This document shows positions 1-9,680 of a stretch of DNA of 64,000 nucleotides, in pieces; positions within the stretch are counted from its first letter, which is position 1; each line of letters begins with the position of its first letter. The DNA lies in the NCBI GenBank assembly GCA_947173955.1, contig CAMWHE010000005.1:16098-80097 (forward strand), in the 5' to 3' direction. The notes under the pieces were generated by a model, which saw nothing but the letters and a program-made list of their open reading frames with translations, was not told the DNA's origin and ran no database searches. Position numbers and translations under genes: made by a program. This DNA comes from an uncultured Bacteroidales bacterium. Its GTDB lineage: Bacteria > Bacteroidota > Bacteroidia > Bacteroidales > Muribaculaceae.

Positions 1-699
1 CTGCATATACTGGAGGTTTTCACAGAGTTTCTCGACACCACGGTGGATATAGCCCATATAGACATCAATCTTCTTGATTGTCTCACCGTCGACGGCCGTA
101 CGGAAGCGGAGCACACCGTGAGTAGCCGGGTGCTGCGGACCGATATTGACTACAAAATCGTTCTTTGCAAAAATCGGTTTCTCGGTACATACGATTTTAC
201 CGTCCTCGCCGCGGGTGTATACGTGGGTATCGTCGCTCTGCGGCTCTGCCTCGAGAGTAACAGGGTTGGAGTCAGGACCATTGTCATAGTCCTTACGGAG
301 AGGATAGCCTACCCAGTCAATGCTCAGGAACAAGCGACGCATATCGGGGTTGTTGAGGAATATGATGCCATAGAAGTCATAGACCTCACGCTCGTAGATA
401 GTTGCGATTGACCATAGGTCAGCGATCGAGGTTATGACAGGATTCTGGCGGTCGGTCGTAGTGACCTGTATGGAAATCTCCTGATTGGTCTTTGTGTTGC
501 TGAGGAAATATATGGCGCCCAAGCACTCTACGCGGTCGATACCTACGATTGTGATCAGATAGTCGTAGCCATATTCGTCACGGAGAGTTTTGGCCAAGTC
601 ATGAAGCTGAGCATCGGGGATGTTTATCTGCAGCACGTCGGCTTCCTCAAAGGTAGCCTGCGGAAATTTTGCTGCGATGTTTTCCTGGATAGTTGCCAT
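1..699 (-). CDS. nuoC: NADH-quinone oxidoreductase subunit C/D fusion (5' part)
   Basis: First 233 codons of a NuoC-NuoD fusion, cut by the left window edge. It belongs to the peripheral arm of respiratory complex I (NADH or ferredoxin:quinone oxidoreductase) on the cytoplasmic side of the inner membrane. The N-terminal ~165 residues are NuoC-like (30 kDa subunit; REVYDFYGI and [12 protein letters not shown] are seen near residues 120-160). After a short linker the NuoD signature [14 protein letters not shown] begins near residue 190, with no stop between them, so the two subunits are one polypeptide. The start is an ATG at 699-697. It is the third gene of nuoA-nuoB-nuoCD, 60 bases after nuoB. 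Identity is firm; length cannot be given because the 3' end is outside. Confidence 0.93.
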   Translation of the reverse strand, partial: MATIQENIAAKFPQATFEEADVLQINIPDAQLHDLAKTLRDEYGYDYLITIVGIDRVECLGAIYFLSNTKTNQEISIQVTTTDRQNPVITSIADLWSIATIYEREVYDFYGIIFLNNPDMRRLFLSIDWVGYPLRKDYDNGPDSNPVTLEAEPQSDDTHVYTRGEDGKIVCTEKPIFAKNDFVVNIGPQHPATHGVLRFRTAVDGETIKKIDVYMGYIHRGVEKLCENLQYMQ

Positions 700-759
700 G
701 TCTATATTATATAATGTGTAGTGATATTTTCGTTTGATTGGCTCCGGGTCTCAGACTGC

Positions 760-1392
760 TTATGCCTGTTCACCATTGATGATTTCTTCAGCCTTCTGCG
801 CCACGGGACTGTCGGCAAGGAATTCCTTCTGCTTTTCCTGGCGATTGACTCCGCCGAAGAAACGCTCCACCTTGACCTTGCGTGAAAGCTGCATGATACC
901 GTAGATCATAGCTTCAGGACAGGGAGGACAACCGGGGACAAATACATCGACCGGGACGATATCCTCAATACCTTTGGCTACATGATAGGATTTGCGGAAA
1001 GGTCCACCGGAAATAGCGCAACCGCCGCAAGCGATTACATACTTGGGCTCTGCAAGCTGATCATAAAGACGACGGAAGACGGGAGCCATACGGTTGACGA
1101 TTGTTCCGGCCACCATCATGAAGTCAGCCTGGCGTGGTGACGAACGGGCTACTTCCCATCCGAAACGCGCCATATCAAAGCGAGCTGCTCCGAGCGAAAC
1201 GAATTCGATACCGCAGCAGCTTGTTGCAAATGTCAGAGGCCAAAGCGAATTTGATCGACCCCAGTTGATAAGTTTGTCAAGAGTTCCGACAAGAACATTT
1301 GTACCGTTGGCACGAAGTTCTTCTACCAGACCTTCGATATATTCATTATCCTTCCATGCCTCATAGGGCATGCTTTTGGTAGTTACTTCCAT
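760..1392 (-). CDS. nuoB: NADH-quinone oxidoreductase subunit B
   Basis: NuoB/PSST subunit, 210 aa, which carries the terminal [4Fe-4S] cluster N2 that passes electrons to quinone in complex I. The cluster ligands are visible: the adjacent pair Cys59-Cys60 (TSCCGIEF), Cys125 (ACGGCAISGG) and Cys155 (PGCPPCPEA). Length is normal, with a ~35-residue acidic C-terminal extension past the conserved core. The start ATG lies inside the end of nuoA (10-base overlap), which indicates translational coupling. It is the second gene of the nuo operon, read from the promoter near 1871-1899. Confidence 0.96.
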   Translation of the reverse strand: MEVTTKSMPYEAWKDNEYIEGLVEELRANGTNVLVGTLDKLINWGRSNSLWPLTFATSCCGIEFVSLGAARFDMARFGWEVARSSPRQADFMMVAGTIVNRMAPVFRRLYDQLAEPKYVIACGGCAISGGPFRKSYHVAKGIEDIVPVDVFVPGCPPCPEAMIYGIMQLSRKVKVERFFGGVNRQEKQKEFLADSPVAQKAEEIINGEQA

Positions 1393-1763
1393 TCAAGAGC
1401 TCCTTTCCGCCAGGCGTATACGAGGCCTAACACTAAAATTCCGAAAAATACCGCAATGCTTGTGATGCCGGCTGCGCCGAGGGCACGAACCTTGACTGCC
1501 CATGGGAACAGGAAAACCGTCTCGACGTCAAACATCAAAAACAGGATGGCAAACAGATAATAGCCTACGCTGAAGCGTGTCATCGAGACACCGCGAGTAG
1601 GGATACCACATTCATAGGCCTCACCCTTTGCCGGGTTAAATGACCGGGGAGAAATCAGACCCGCAATCCACATAGCGAGCGCCACAAGAGCGCCACCGGT
1701 CAGAAGGGCCACAACCGCAAGCAATGCGTTGTTGGAAATTCCGAATATTGCTGATGTTATCAT
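1383..1763 (-). CDS. nuoA: NADH-quinone oxidoreductase subunit A
   Basis: NuoA/ND3 subunit, 126 aa, a membrane protein of complex I. Three hydrophobic helices are visible (about residues 10-35, 65-85 and 95-118). The family motif YECGIP is at residues 50-55, and FLMFDVETVFLFPW follows, with the conserved acidic residues of the second helix. It is the first gene of the operon: about 100 bases of leader separate it from a Bacteroidales-type promoter, and its end overlaps nuoB. Confidence 0.95.
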   Translation of the reverse strand: MITSAIFGISNNALLAVVALLTGGALVALAMWIAGLISPRSFNPAKGEAYECGIPTRGVSMTRFSVGYYLFAILFLMFDVETVFLFPWAVKVRALGAAGITSIAVFFGILVLGLVYAWRKGALEWK

Positions 1764-1870
1764 ATAGATAGTAATATATTTTCAGTCCAAATTGCTCTAA
1801 CACATTTACATCATGCTGTAAGCCATAGGTTTAAGCACAACGAAGCAAATTAGAGCCACTTTTCCGACCA

Positions 1871-1899
1871 CAAAGTTAAGATTTTTTTTCTTTTTACAA
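1871..1899 (-). promoter_or_regulatory. nuo operon promoter
   Basis: On the minus strand, TAACTTTG (1878-1871) matches the Bacteroidales -7 consensus TAnnTTTG. A TTG at 1899-1897 lies 18 bases upstream, close to the usual 19-21 spacing. It faces nuoA and predicts a ~100-base leader. Confidence 0.6.
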
Positions 1900-1970
1900 G
1901 TCATTTTCACTCTATATTTTCCTCTACACCGCCATTTACACCGTAAAACAGCAGGCCTGACAAATAGCGA

Positions 1971-1998
1971 AGGTGTTCCGAATCACTTCAAAACACCT
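1971..1998 (-). terminator. candidate terminator of the adhesin-like gene
   Basis: Inverted repeat AGGTGTT (1971-1977) / AACACCT (1992-1998), about 50 bases after the stop of the gene ending at 2046. The T-tract on the minus strand is poor, so this is a weak call. Confidence 0.3.
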
Positions 1999-2045
1999 CC
2001 ACATTATATTATATAAAATTTCTGACAGATATAGTCAGCTCGAAT

Positions 2046-5000
2046 TTATCGTGTTATGACAATCTTCCGGCTCTCCCCTCCCCTACGCTCTATGTACAGG
2101 CCCGGAGTTGACGGACGCTCCGCCAGACGGACTCCGCTGAGAGTATAGTATTCAGCATCACAGGACGAATTATCAGAAATCACGGAATCCACTCCCGACG
2201 AATTGACTGCGACCGGATCAGACATCGCCACATAGCCATTGGAATAGCGCGTGGCTATTTTGATCAACTTATCAGCATCGATTGTGGCAACAGTAAAGGT
2301 ATTTCCTGTTACAGGCTGCTCATTCAGCAGTTCCCACCTGTCATCTTTGCCGAGATATAAGTCATAACCGACAACCTTGACACTAAGGGGCGCGGCCTCA
2401 AAGCTGACATTATCAACAAACAGAATATACTGGTCGTAGCTGACATTCCGAATAGCAAAATAATTTGTACCGGCCGGAAGCTCTGCCTCATATTCAGTCC
2501 ACTTGGAAGCCAGCTTCTCAAATGATGCCACTTCCTTGAACGAAGAGGTCTGATTATCAGTAGATGACGCCATGATTTTGATATTTTCAGGAAACACCAT
2601 TCCGGAGCTACGGGCAAAGAATTTCACAGTCTGGGCCTTACCGGAGAGTCTCGGTGAAATCAGCCAGTCATCATTACTTCTGTCGGAAGAATTGATGCAG
2701 TCGACAGAGGCCGAGATCAGGCATTGGCCACCCTCATAGGGATCAAAGGAGGATGTACCGATCTGAGGGAAATAGCCGTCATGGTTGTTGAACACCATAA
2801 ATGCCATAGGTTCAAACATACCGGGATATGAGTGGTAGCCGTCACGGATACCAAGCACACTGCATCCGTCGCCATCAATCAGCGTCCATTCGCCGACATT
2901 GTCAGTTATAAATTCGTCATATGACTCAAAGCCCTCGACGATCTGGCGCACCGGCAATGTTGCGGCATCAACTCCATCCCAGGTCATGACATAACCGGCG
3001 GAAGTCTTTTCTGCAGTCAGATTTTCAGCTCCGGGAAGTGTTATTGAAGATACTGCCGATTTGACTTCACATGAATTGTTAGCAACATTTTCATCAGCGT
3101 CATAGTCCAGACTGACTTCATAAGTCACATTTCCGGATGTTTGGAAATCGGGATTAATCACAAACTCAAATTCGTCCGAATCGCCACGACCCAGATCAGA
3201 TCCTTTCCCACTCCATACCGTCTCATCGGCAGAACTTACCGTAACAGTATATGCGCCAGAGGCGTTTACACCAAGATTCGACACGCGGATAGAGCACTTA
3301 TGGTCTGTGCCGGGCTTAAACTCATAAGGGATTCGAACACGAGACAGCTCGAGATCCTCGAGATTCAGATCGCCGACCATAAGATTATCCACACCTATAT
3401 TGACATTTGCATCCACACAGTAAGCTGTCAGCGAAATACGGATAACCTTACCCTTATATTTATCCAGCGATATAAGTTCTTCCTGCCATCCGCGGACATT
3501 TCCGCCGACAGTCACCGTCTTGATGGTGTCAGAGTTGATCGCGACTTTGAAATAATCTTTTGCACCGGGTATCGTATAGTAGTGGAAGCTGAAATAGGGA
3601 TTGACTGAGGCCGGATCCACCTCAATCTTACCTGTACGGAATGTGGATATGTCGCCATCCTCATAAGGATAGAATGCCATCATGCCCCCATCGGGTGTGA
3701 CAGGCAGAATCTCATCCAGAACGAGCTGCTCAAAATAACCCCATCGGGCCACAGTGTTGCTCTCATCCGGAATTACCTCAGCCACCTGCCCGGATGTCAG
3801 AGTGCCTCCGGGGAATTTCTCGACGTAGGGCATAGTGTATGGTACGCCGACAGCTACGACAGGTGTTGTCGCTACTTTGGCCGACGAACCGGCTGAAGTA
3901 AGCGCTTTAAGAGTAAAATAGGTAATATCCTGAGGAGATCCTGCGACAGGATAGTCTATTTCAGCTTCGTTGCCGGTCAGATCCTGAGCCAAAACACGGC
4001 TTGAACCGCCGATCGTGATGGTGTATTTCACCTGTGAGGACGATATCTTATGTCCATGGACATTTGTCGTCACCGGATCCCATGTAAATTTAAGCTTACC
4101 GGATTCAAGCTCCTCTACTGCAAGACTCTGAGGAGAAGCCGGAGCTGCCACTCCGACCCAAACAGAGGCCGTCGCATCGATTCCTTTACCATTTGGGGTG
4201 ACTACTGTCGCAGTATATTTATAGCTTCCAGGATTCCCGACAGTATCTTCATAAGATAATTTCTGTCCGGGAACAGCTGAAAGACTCGCGATTACATCAG
4301 CTCCTCGCCGGATCACTATTGAGTCTATCTTCTCAAGAGCATAACCGGCCATCGTTTTATCCGGAGCAGTAAGTGTCAGATTGACCTTAAGCGCACCATC
4401 AGGATCCGGAATAACCATAAAATCCGTAATTTCTGCAGGAGCATCCGACTGAACACCCCGACTGACCACAAAGTCATCGGCAAAAAGTCTATACATACCG
4501 GGTGCGCTGGATGCGTGAAGCGCCACATAATACTTTCCGTCGGCAGCTACGGTAAATGTGCGGCTGATCTCCTGCGGAGAGGTAAAATCTACGGTGGTCT
4601 CCTCAACAATCACATCCGATAAACCTTCGGCTGATGCCTCCTGACCTATTACAACCGAAATCTTTTCGGGATACGCGCCATTGGCGGCCCATGCCGTAAA
4701 TGAGACTCGATATGTATGCCCTGCCTTCAAATCCAGAACCGGAGTGACAAGATAGTCATCCTTGGCAATCTTCGATCCCAGATCATTTTCTATTTCAGCA
4801 CAGTTATACGTCTTATTGTATTTCCATGTTTTGGAACCACTTTCGACATTAATGACCGAGAGCATCCCGAAATCATCCGGCGCATCAAGCGAATTGGCAT
4901 AGATATTTTCGTATTCATCGGGATCATCGGGGGTCGGATCGGGATCCTTACCGGGATCAGTTCCGGGATCCTCGCCGGAAGCTGTGCCTCCGGAATAAGT

Positions 5001-5462
5001 CACGGCTATCGACACAAATGTCGGCGCACCCATAGTATTGGTAATCTGGACGATATTCGCTCCGGAGAGATCAGACCAGGTATTGGCACAAGTCCCTTTA
5101 TCAATCGTAAATGTTCCGGTTGGGATACACTCCGCCGCTCCGGCTGAAAATGTTGCGGAGCTCTTATTACTCGTCATTGTCACCTCAGCTATCGTGACGC
5201 CCTCAGAGCGACCTATAAATTTGACGACACTTCCTTGCAAAAGTGTCACACGCCCGTTGGATTCTCTGAATGTCGGAGAGCCGCTTGCGCTACCCATTTC
5301 AAATATAACATCGATGTCTTCATTCAGATGTATAGGGGACTGTACGTCAAGAGCTCCGTCAGCAAGCCCAAGATCAGCAAACTTCACCGAAACCTTTCCG
5401 GCTGTCAGTGTAAGAGCTGTCATCAGAAAGCAAACTGCTATCAAAAGGTTAAGTTTTCGCAT
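2046..5462 (-). CDS. secreted multidomain adhesin-like protein (choice-of-anchor/FN3, Por-type tail)
   Basis: Large exported protein of 1138 aa with no recognised catalytic site. A signal peptide is clear at residues 1-22. An Asp/Pro-rich linker (about residues 165-185) precedes a cleaved-adhesin/MAM-like lectin-type domain (about 185-335). Then come fibronectin-III-like segments (about 340-540), a second cleaved-adhesin-like domain (about 545-700), a CARDB-like segment (about 710-815), another FN3 piece and a third cleaved-adhesin-like domain (about 845-1060, with DDWLISPRLSG). The last ~45 residues (YYTLSGVRLAERP...GLYIE...KIVITR) resemble the short Por/T9SS-like C-terminal tail found on many secreted Bacteroidales proteins. 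I infer a surface or secreted binding protein; ligand unknown. It is transcribed alone from a good promoter at 5516-5546. Confidence 0.75.
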   Translation of the reverse strand: MRKLNLLIAVCFLMTALTLTAGKVSVKFADLGLADGALDVQSPIHLNEDIDVIFEMGSASGSPTFRESNGRVTLLQGSVVKFIGRSEGVTIAEVTMTSNKSSATFSAGAAECIPTGTFTIDKGTCANTWSDLSGANIVQITNTMGAPTFVSIAVTYSGGTASGEDPGTDPGKDPDPTPDDPDEYENIYANSLDAPDDFGMLSVINVESGSKTWKYNKTYNCAEIENDLGSKIAKDDYLVTPVLDLKAGHTYRVSFTAWAANGAYPEKISVVIGQEASAEGLSDVIVEETTVDFTSPQEISRTFTVAADGKYYVALHASSAPGMYRLFADDFVVSRGVQSDAPAEITDFMVIPDPDGALKVNLTLTAPDKTMAGYALEKIDSIVIRRGADVIASLSAVPGQKLSYEDTVGNPGSYKYTATVVTPNGKGIDATASVWVGVAAPASPQSLAVEELESGKLKFTWDPVTTNVHGHKISSSQVKYTITIGGSSRVLAQDLTGNEAEIDYPVAGSPQDITYFTLKALTSAGSSAKVATTPVVAVGVPYTMPYVEKFPGGTLTSGQVAEVIPDESNTVARWGYFEQLVLDEILPVTPDGGMMAFYPYEDGDISTFRTGKIEVDPASVNPYFSFHYYTIPGAKDYFKVAINSDTIKTVTVGGNVRGWQEELISLDKYKGKVIRISLTAYCVDANVNIGVDNLMVGDLNLEDLELSRVRIPYEFKPGTDHKCSIRVSNLGVNASGAYTVTVSSADETVWSGKGSDLGRGDSDEFEFVINPDFQTSGNVTYEVSLDYDADENVANNSCEVKSAVSSITLPGAENLTAEKTSAGYVMTWDGVDAATLPVRQIVEGFESYDEFITDNVGEWTLIDGDGCSVLGIRDGYHSYPGMFEPMAFMVFNNHDGYFPQIGTSSFDPYEGGQCLISASVDCINSSDRSNDDWLISPRLSGKAQTVKFFARSSGMVFPENIKIMASSTDNQTSSFKEVASFEKLASKWTEYEAELPAGTNYFAIRNVSYDQYILFVDNVSFEAAPLSVKVVGYDLYLGKDDRWELLNEQPVTGNTFTVATIDADKLIKIATRYSNGYVAMSDPVAVNSSGVDSVISDNSSCDAEYYTLSGVRLAERPSTPGLYIERRGGESRKIVITR

Positions 5463-5515
5463 TATATCTAATGATTGGTTTTATACAAGTTGGTAAAATA
5501 TCATAAATTAAGCCA

Positions 5516-5546
5516 CAAAGATAATAAAATGTCATCAGCAGACCAA
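5516..5546 (-). promoter_or_regulatory. promoter of the adhesin-like gene
   Basis: Minus-strand TATCTTTG (5523-5516) with TTG (5546-5544) 20 bases upstream, which matches Bacteroidales sigma spacing. It is 54 bases before the start codon at 5462. Confidence 0.65.
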
Positions 5547-5676
5547 CCAAAATCCATAGAGGATAATCGATTTATAATTTGCCGATTGTTAATAATGCTT
5601 AAGAAATACGGACTTTTTGCTCGCAGCGCTGTTTTATGAAGTAAATTTATATCTATAGAATCCAAAATTCAAGTAT

Positions 5677-7428
5677 ATGACATTCGAAGAACTCGGGGTC
5701 AACGAGCCCCTCATAAAAGCTATCAGCGACATGGGATTTGAAAATCCGATGCCTGTACAGGAAAAAGTAATCCCCCATCTGCTCAAGGAAAATACAGATG
5801 TCATAGCTCTGGCCCAGACCGGCACCGGCAAGACAGCAGCCTTCGGCCTGCCTGTCCTGCAGCGCATCAATGTCGACCTCCGACAGCCACAGGCACTCAT
5901 CATCGCTCCGACCCGCGAGCTCTGCCTTCAGATAGCCGGTGACCTGGCCGACTTCTCAAAATATATGCCCGATGTCAGAGTACAGCCGGTCTATGGAGGC
6001 TCGAGTATCGAGAGTCAGATCCGCGGACTGAAAGCCGGTGTACAGATCATCGTTGCCACTCCGGGACGACTGATCGACCTGATTAACCGTGGTGTAGCCA
6101 AACTCGACAATGTTCATACCGTCATTCTCGACGAAGCTGACGAAATGCTCAATATGGGTTTTCAGGATTCCATCAATGCGATTCTCGAGCATGTGCCGGC
6201 AGAACGTAAGATGCTGCTGTTCTCCGCCACAATGCCTCCGGAGATAGGACGCATAGCCAAGAAATATATGAATGACCCTGTGGAATATGTCGTAGGCACC
6301 CGTAACGAAGGAGCAGCAAATGTCAGACACATATATTATCTGGTGAATGCCCGCGACAAGTATCTTGCTCTCAAACGTATAGCCGACGATAATCCTGACA
6401 TATACGGAATCATATTCTGCCGCACGCGACGCGACACTCAGGAGGTCGCAGACCAACTTATCCGCGACGGCTACAACGCCGACGCCCTCCATGGCGATCT
6501 CTCGCAGCAGCAGCGCGATATCGTGATGAAAAAATTTCACGACCGTGTTGTCACCCTGCTTGTGGCGACAGATGTCGCTGCACGAGGAATCGATGTTGAC
6601 AACCTCTCACACGTGATCAACTTCGGCCTGCCGGAAGACACAGCAGTCTACACCCACCGCTCGGGCCGTACCGGCCGGGCAGGCAAGACCGGCGTATCAA
6701 TCGCAATCATCCACACCCGCGAGAAAGGTCGCCTGCGTGAAATCGAGCGCATCATAGGTAAAAAATTCGAGCGTAAAGAAGTCCCCACACCCGAGCACAT
6801 AATCGAGAAGCAACTCTACCATCTGGCAGACCGCATCGAGCGTGTACAGGTCGATGATGCCGAAATGGACAAATACACTCCCGGCGTAATCAAAAAACTG
6901 GGATGGCTATCCAACGAAGACCTGATCAAGCGAGTTCTTTCTCTTGAATTCAAGCGCCTGCTTGACTACTACAAAGATGCTCCGACTCTTGATGTCATCG
7001 AGGAAAAGTCAAAGCGCGACAAGCAACGCAATTCAGAGGGAGGCAAGAAACTCACAGATACCGACAAAGACCGCCGTACCGCCGAGAAGGGTATGGAACG
7101 AATCTATATCAATGTAGGTAAACGCGACGGCTTCTATGCCGGCAACCTTATCGATATGCTCAACCATACTATACAGGGGCCGCGTGTCGATGTCGGACGT
7201 ATCGACCTGCTTCCGGCATACACCCTCTTCGATGTCAGAAAAAAAGATGCTAAAAAGGTAGTGTCCGCCCTCAAAGGCGCCGACTTTATGGGGAAGCATC
7301 TCTACAGCGAAGTCGCCGACACTGAAAAGGACTATTCGCGTACTTCCAACCGGCGCAGCCAGGACTCATCCGAGAAAGACTTTCATGGAAGTTTTAAGAA
7401 AAAAGGTCGCGGAGGAAAGAAAAAATAA
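5677..7428 (+). CDS. deaD: DEAD-box ATP-dependent RNA helicase
   Basis: Cytoplasmic RNA helicase of the CsdA/DeaD type, 583 aa, expected to act in ribosome assembly or RNA remodelling. The Q-motif region is at residues ~2-30 and motif I AQTGTGKT at 46-53. PTREL is near 79, TPGR near 128, DEAD at 152-155 and SAT at 183-185. The second RecA domain has ARGIDV and HRSGRTGRAGKTG (about 305-340). A DbpA-like RNA-binding domain (about 480-555, MERIYINVGKRDGFY onward) is followed by a basic GRGGKKK tail. Domain order matches DeaD better than RhlE, because RhlE lacks the DbpA domain. The next gene starts 14 bases downstream and may be cotranscribed. Confidence 0.93.
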   Translation: MTFEELGVNEPLIKAISDMGFENPMPVQEKVIPHLLKENTDVIALAQTGTGKTAAFGLPVLQRINVDLRQPQALIIAPTRELCLQIAGDLADFSKYMPDVRVQPVYGGSSIESQIRGLKAGVQIIVATPGRLIDLINRGVAKLDNVHTVILDEADEMLNMGFQDSINAILEHVPAERKMLLFSATMPPEIGRIAKKYMNDPVEYVVGTRNEGAANVRHIYYLVNARDKYLALKRIADDNPDIYGIIFCRTRRDTQEVADQLIRDGYNADALHGDLSQQQRDIVMKKFHDRVVTLLVATDVAARGIDVDNLSHVINFGLPEDTAVYTHRSGRTGRAGKTGVSIAIIHTREKGRLREIERIIGKKFERKEVPTPEHIIEKQLYHLADRIERVQVDDAEMDKYTPGVIKKLGWLSNEDLIKRVLSLEFKRLLDYYKDAPTLDVIEEKSKRDKQRNSEGGKKLTDTDKDRRTAEKGMERIYINVGKRDGFYAGNLIDMLNHTIQGPRVDVGRIDLLPAYTLFDVRKKDAKKVVSALKGADFMGKHLYSEVADTEKDYSRTSNRRSQDSSEKDFHGSFKKKGRGGKKK

Positions 7429-7429
7429 G

Positions 7430-7437
7430 TAACTTTG
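7430..7437 (+). promoter_or_regulatory. -7 box before the DUF3256-like gene
   Basis: TAACTTTG, an exact TAnnTTTG match, ends five bases before the ATG at 7443. No TTG at the expected -33 place. If used, the transcript would be leaderless or nearly so. Confidence 0.35.
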
Positions 7438-7453
7438 CAAGTATGACTTGCAA
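7435..7453. other. inverted repeat centred on a start codon
   Basis: TTGCAAGT (7435-7442) and ACTTGCAA (7446-7453) form a perfect 8-bp inverted repeat. The three-base loop is the ATG of the DUF3256-like gene. The left arm overlaps the -7 box. It may be a protein-binding palindrome, or an RNA hairpin that presents or hides the start codon in transcripts running on from the helicase gene. Confidence 0.6.
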
Positions 7454-8105
7454 GACACTGACAAATATCAGAACCTATTGGGCATTGATCTGTCTGACCG
7501 TTGCGGCCGTGACAGCCGATGCCCAGTCTGCCATGAAGAATATCTTCATAAGCGCGCCCCGCGACGTTATCGCAACGATTGATTCGATAACACGCGTTGA
7601 GATGGTATTATATAATGAAGCCGGCTCGGCCACTGCTTCAAAGAATCTGTTCGGAGGCCCGTGCCGCATCAACTTTATTACTGACGAAGAGATTAAAGTA
7701 AAAACCTCTCCTGCATCGGAGATCGCGCTCTACCGTCTTCCTGCCGCGAAAGGAGACTCTGTAATTCTGGCCATCTCTACAGTATCCCTTCCGGCAACCG
7801 ACTCTCAGGCACAGATGTATTCTTCAGACTGGCAACCTCTTCCGACGAAGATGCAGCTGCCAAATGTGAACGACATCGACCTGTGGCTCACACCTGAAGG
7901 GAAGACACGCCGACAGGAAGTGGAGAATGCCGTGCCGTTTATCCCCGCATTCTTCATCTATGCGCCGGCCACATCCACTCTGATAGTAGACTCATCTGTC
8001 AGGCAGCTGATAGGCAAAGAGAATTACGAACCCATATCCTCCTGTCTGAAAAAGGTTATAAACTACCGATGGGACGGACGAAAATGGACACTGATCACGA
8101 AATGA
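7443..8105 (+). CDS. DUF3256-like exported protein
   Basis: Protein of 220 aa with an N-terminal hydrophobic segment (about residues 12-27) ending in ADAQS, which reads as a signal peptide, so it is probably periplasmic. The body (APRDVIATIDSITRVEMVLY...) resembles the uncharacterised Bacteroidales family DUF3256. I recognise the family by general pattern only. No catalytic motif is seen. It lies between an RNA helicase and xseA, and its stop codon overlaps the xseA start in an ATGA junction, so the two are translationally coupled. Function unknown. Confidence 0.65.
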   Translation: MTCKTLTNIRTYWALICLTVAAVTADAQSAMKNIFISAPRDVIATIDSITRVEMVLYNEAGSATASKNLFGGPCRINFITDEEIKVKTSPASEIALYRLPAAKGDSVILAISTVSLPATDSQAQMYSSDWQPLPTKMQLPNVNDIDLWLTPEGKTRRQEVENAVPFIPAFFIYAPATSTLIVDSSVRQLIGKENYEPISSCLKKVINYRWDGRKWTLITK

Positions 8106-9436
8106 CAGACTCCCCCACCCTTACAATCGCCGGCCTGGATGAGCAGAAATCGATGTCGCTGCTGGAGCTCAACCAGCTGATAGGGAGTCTTATCATGACT
8201 CCGGCCACACAGAGGCAATGGGTGACGGCCGAGCTGAGCGACGTATCGCCCAGACGCAACTCACACTGCTATATGGAGCTGATCCAGAAAGACGACGGCG
8301 GAGTGCAGCTTGCCAAGGCCAGAGCGGTGATATGGGGTAACTTATACCCGACATTATCGCGTAAATTTGAGGCAGCGACAGGTCAGGCCTTCGCCACCGG
8401 GCTGAAAGTGATGGTCTGCGTGTCGGCTTCGATGCATCCGGTCTACGGACTCTCGCTTGTAATAACGGATATCAATCCGGCCTATACGATGGGCGACCAT
8501 CTAAGGCGTCGCCGCGAGATCATTGCCAGGCTTGCATCCGAAGGGATTCTTGAATGTAACAGATCGCTCCAGCTGTCTGACGTGCCACAGCGAATAGCCG
8601 TCATATCGGCTCCGCAGGCAGCCGGATATGGCGATTTTGTCAATCAGATACTTCACAACCCCTACCGATTGCTGTTCAAGCCCAAGCTCTTCCCCGCCAC
8701 GATGCAGGGCACCCAGACCGCCCAATCCATTATCAGAGCGCTTGATGAGATCGCGGCTCAGCAGGACGAGTGGGACTGTGTGGTCATCATCCGCGGCGGG
8801 GGCGCGACAAGCGATCTGCAAGGGTTTGAAGACTATGATCTCGCGGCCAACATCTGTAATTTTCCGCTTCCGGTCATCGTCGGTATAGGCCATGAGCGCG
8901 ACACGACTCTGCTTGACTATGTCGCGTACAAACCGGTTAAGACTCCGACGGCCGCGGCTGAATGGCTTATCGCTGTAGGCCGTAGCGCATTGGATCGGCT
9001 CAATGAACGCTCCCAACGCATCCTTCAGATCGTCAGCGAACGAATTGCCGCTCAGAAAGAGCAGCTATCCTATTATTCGGGAATCCTTCCGATGGCGCCG
9101 CTAAACGCTTCACGCAAACATGCCGAACGCCTTAACAAAGCCATCCTTATACTGACAGATATCAGCGGACGTCGCATAGCTCCGGCTGTGAGAGCGCTTG
9201 ATATTGCAGTCTCAAATCTTAGAACGTCGGCTCAGAATGCAGTTGTACGACAGAAAGACAGAATTACCGCCAAGGAACAATTGTTATCAGCCCTTTCTCC
9301 CCAGTCGGTACTCAACCGCGGATTCTCCATCACGCGAGCAAACGGAATAACAGTAACTGACGCATCCGCACTGACGCCCGGCACTCAGATCGAGACCACA
9401 CTTGCCAAAGGAACAATCACCTCAGTAATCAATTAA
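8102..9436 (+). CDS. xseA: exodeoxyribonuclease VII large subunit
   Basis: Catalytic subunit of exonuclease VII, which degrades single-stranded DNA to short oligonucleotides in the cytoplasm. An N-terminal OB fold (about residues 15-110; QWVTAELSDV, HCYMELIQK) is followed by the nuclease domain with VVIIRGGGATSDL (about 220-235) and VGIGHERDTTLLDYVA (about 260-275). After these come the long coiled coil and the C-terminal NRGFSITR segment. I chose the ATG at 8102, which forms an ATGA overlap with the preceding stop. In-frame ATGs at 8069 and 8084 would add 11 or 6 residues. It is followed 16 bases later by xseB, its obligate partner. Confidence 0.93.
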   Translation: MTDSPTLTIAGLDEQKSMSLLELNQLIGSLIMTPATQRQWVTAELSDVSPRRNSHCYMELIQKDDGGVQLAKARAVIWGNLYPTLSRKFEAATGQAFATGLKVMVCVSASMHPVYGLSLVITDINPAYTMGDHLRRRREIIARLASEGILECNRSLQLSDVPQRIAVISAPQAAGYGDFVNQILHNPYRLLFKPKLFPATMQGTQTAQSIIRALDEIAAQQDEWDCVVIIRGGGATSDLQGFEDYDLAANICNFPLPVIVGIGHERDTTLLDYVAYKPVKTPTAAAEWLIAVGRSALDRLNERSQRILQIVSERIAAQKEQLSYYSGILPMAPLNASRKHAERLNKAILILTDISGRRIAPAVRALDIAVSNLRTSAQNAVVRQKDRITAKEQLLSALSPQSVLNRGFSITRANGITVTDASALTPGTQIETTLAKGTITSVIN

Positions 9437-9452
9437 AATTAAAGCATACCTC

Positions 9453-9662
9453 ATGGAAGCGACTCCAGTCAAAAATCTCAGCTACAAGGACGCAATGGCC
9501 GAACTTGAGCAAATTCTTGCAAAAATGCAAAGTGACAATTGCGACATCGACAGCCTTGCCGCATATACACGCCGTGCCACTGAACTCATTACGGAATGCC
9601 GAAGCCGACTGACCGCAACTGACGAAGAGCTGCGGACCATTCTGGCTCAGCTTGACAAATAA
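9453..9662 (+). CDS. xseB: exodeoxyribonuclease VII small subunit
   Basis: Small helical subunit of exonuclease VII, 69 aa. The family pattern is seen as SYKDAMAELEQILAKMQ near the N-terminus, then a second helix SLAAYTRRATELITECRSRL. Length is typical (60-80 aa). It sits directly after xseA and before a strong bidirectional terminator, closing the operon. Confidence 0.9.
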   Translation: MEATPVKNLSYKDAMAELEQILAKMQSDNCDIDSLAAYTRRATELITECRSRLTATDEELRTILAQLDK

Positions 9663-9680
9663 ACATAACAAGAAAATACA

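Noticed and set aside
5571..5649. A promoter for the DEAD-box helicase gene
   Set aside because: Only off-consensus boxes (TATAATTTG with wrong spacing, TAAATTTA) were found, so none is called.
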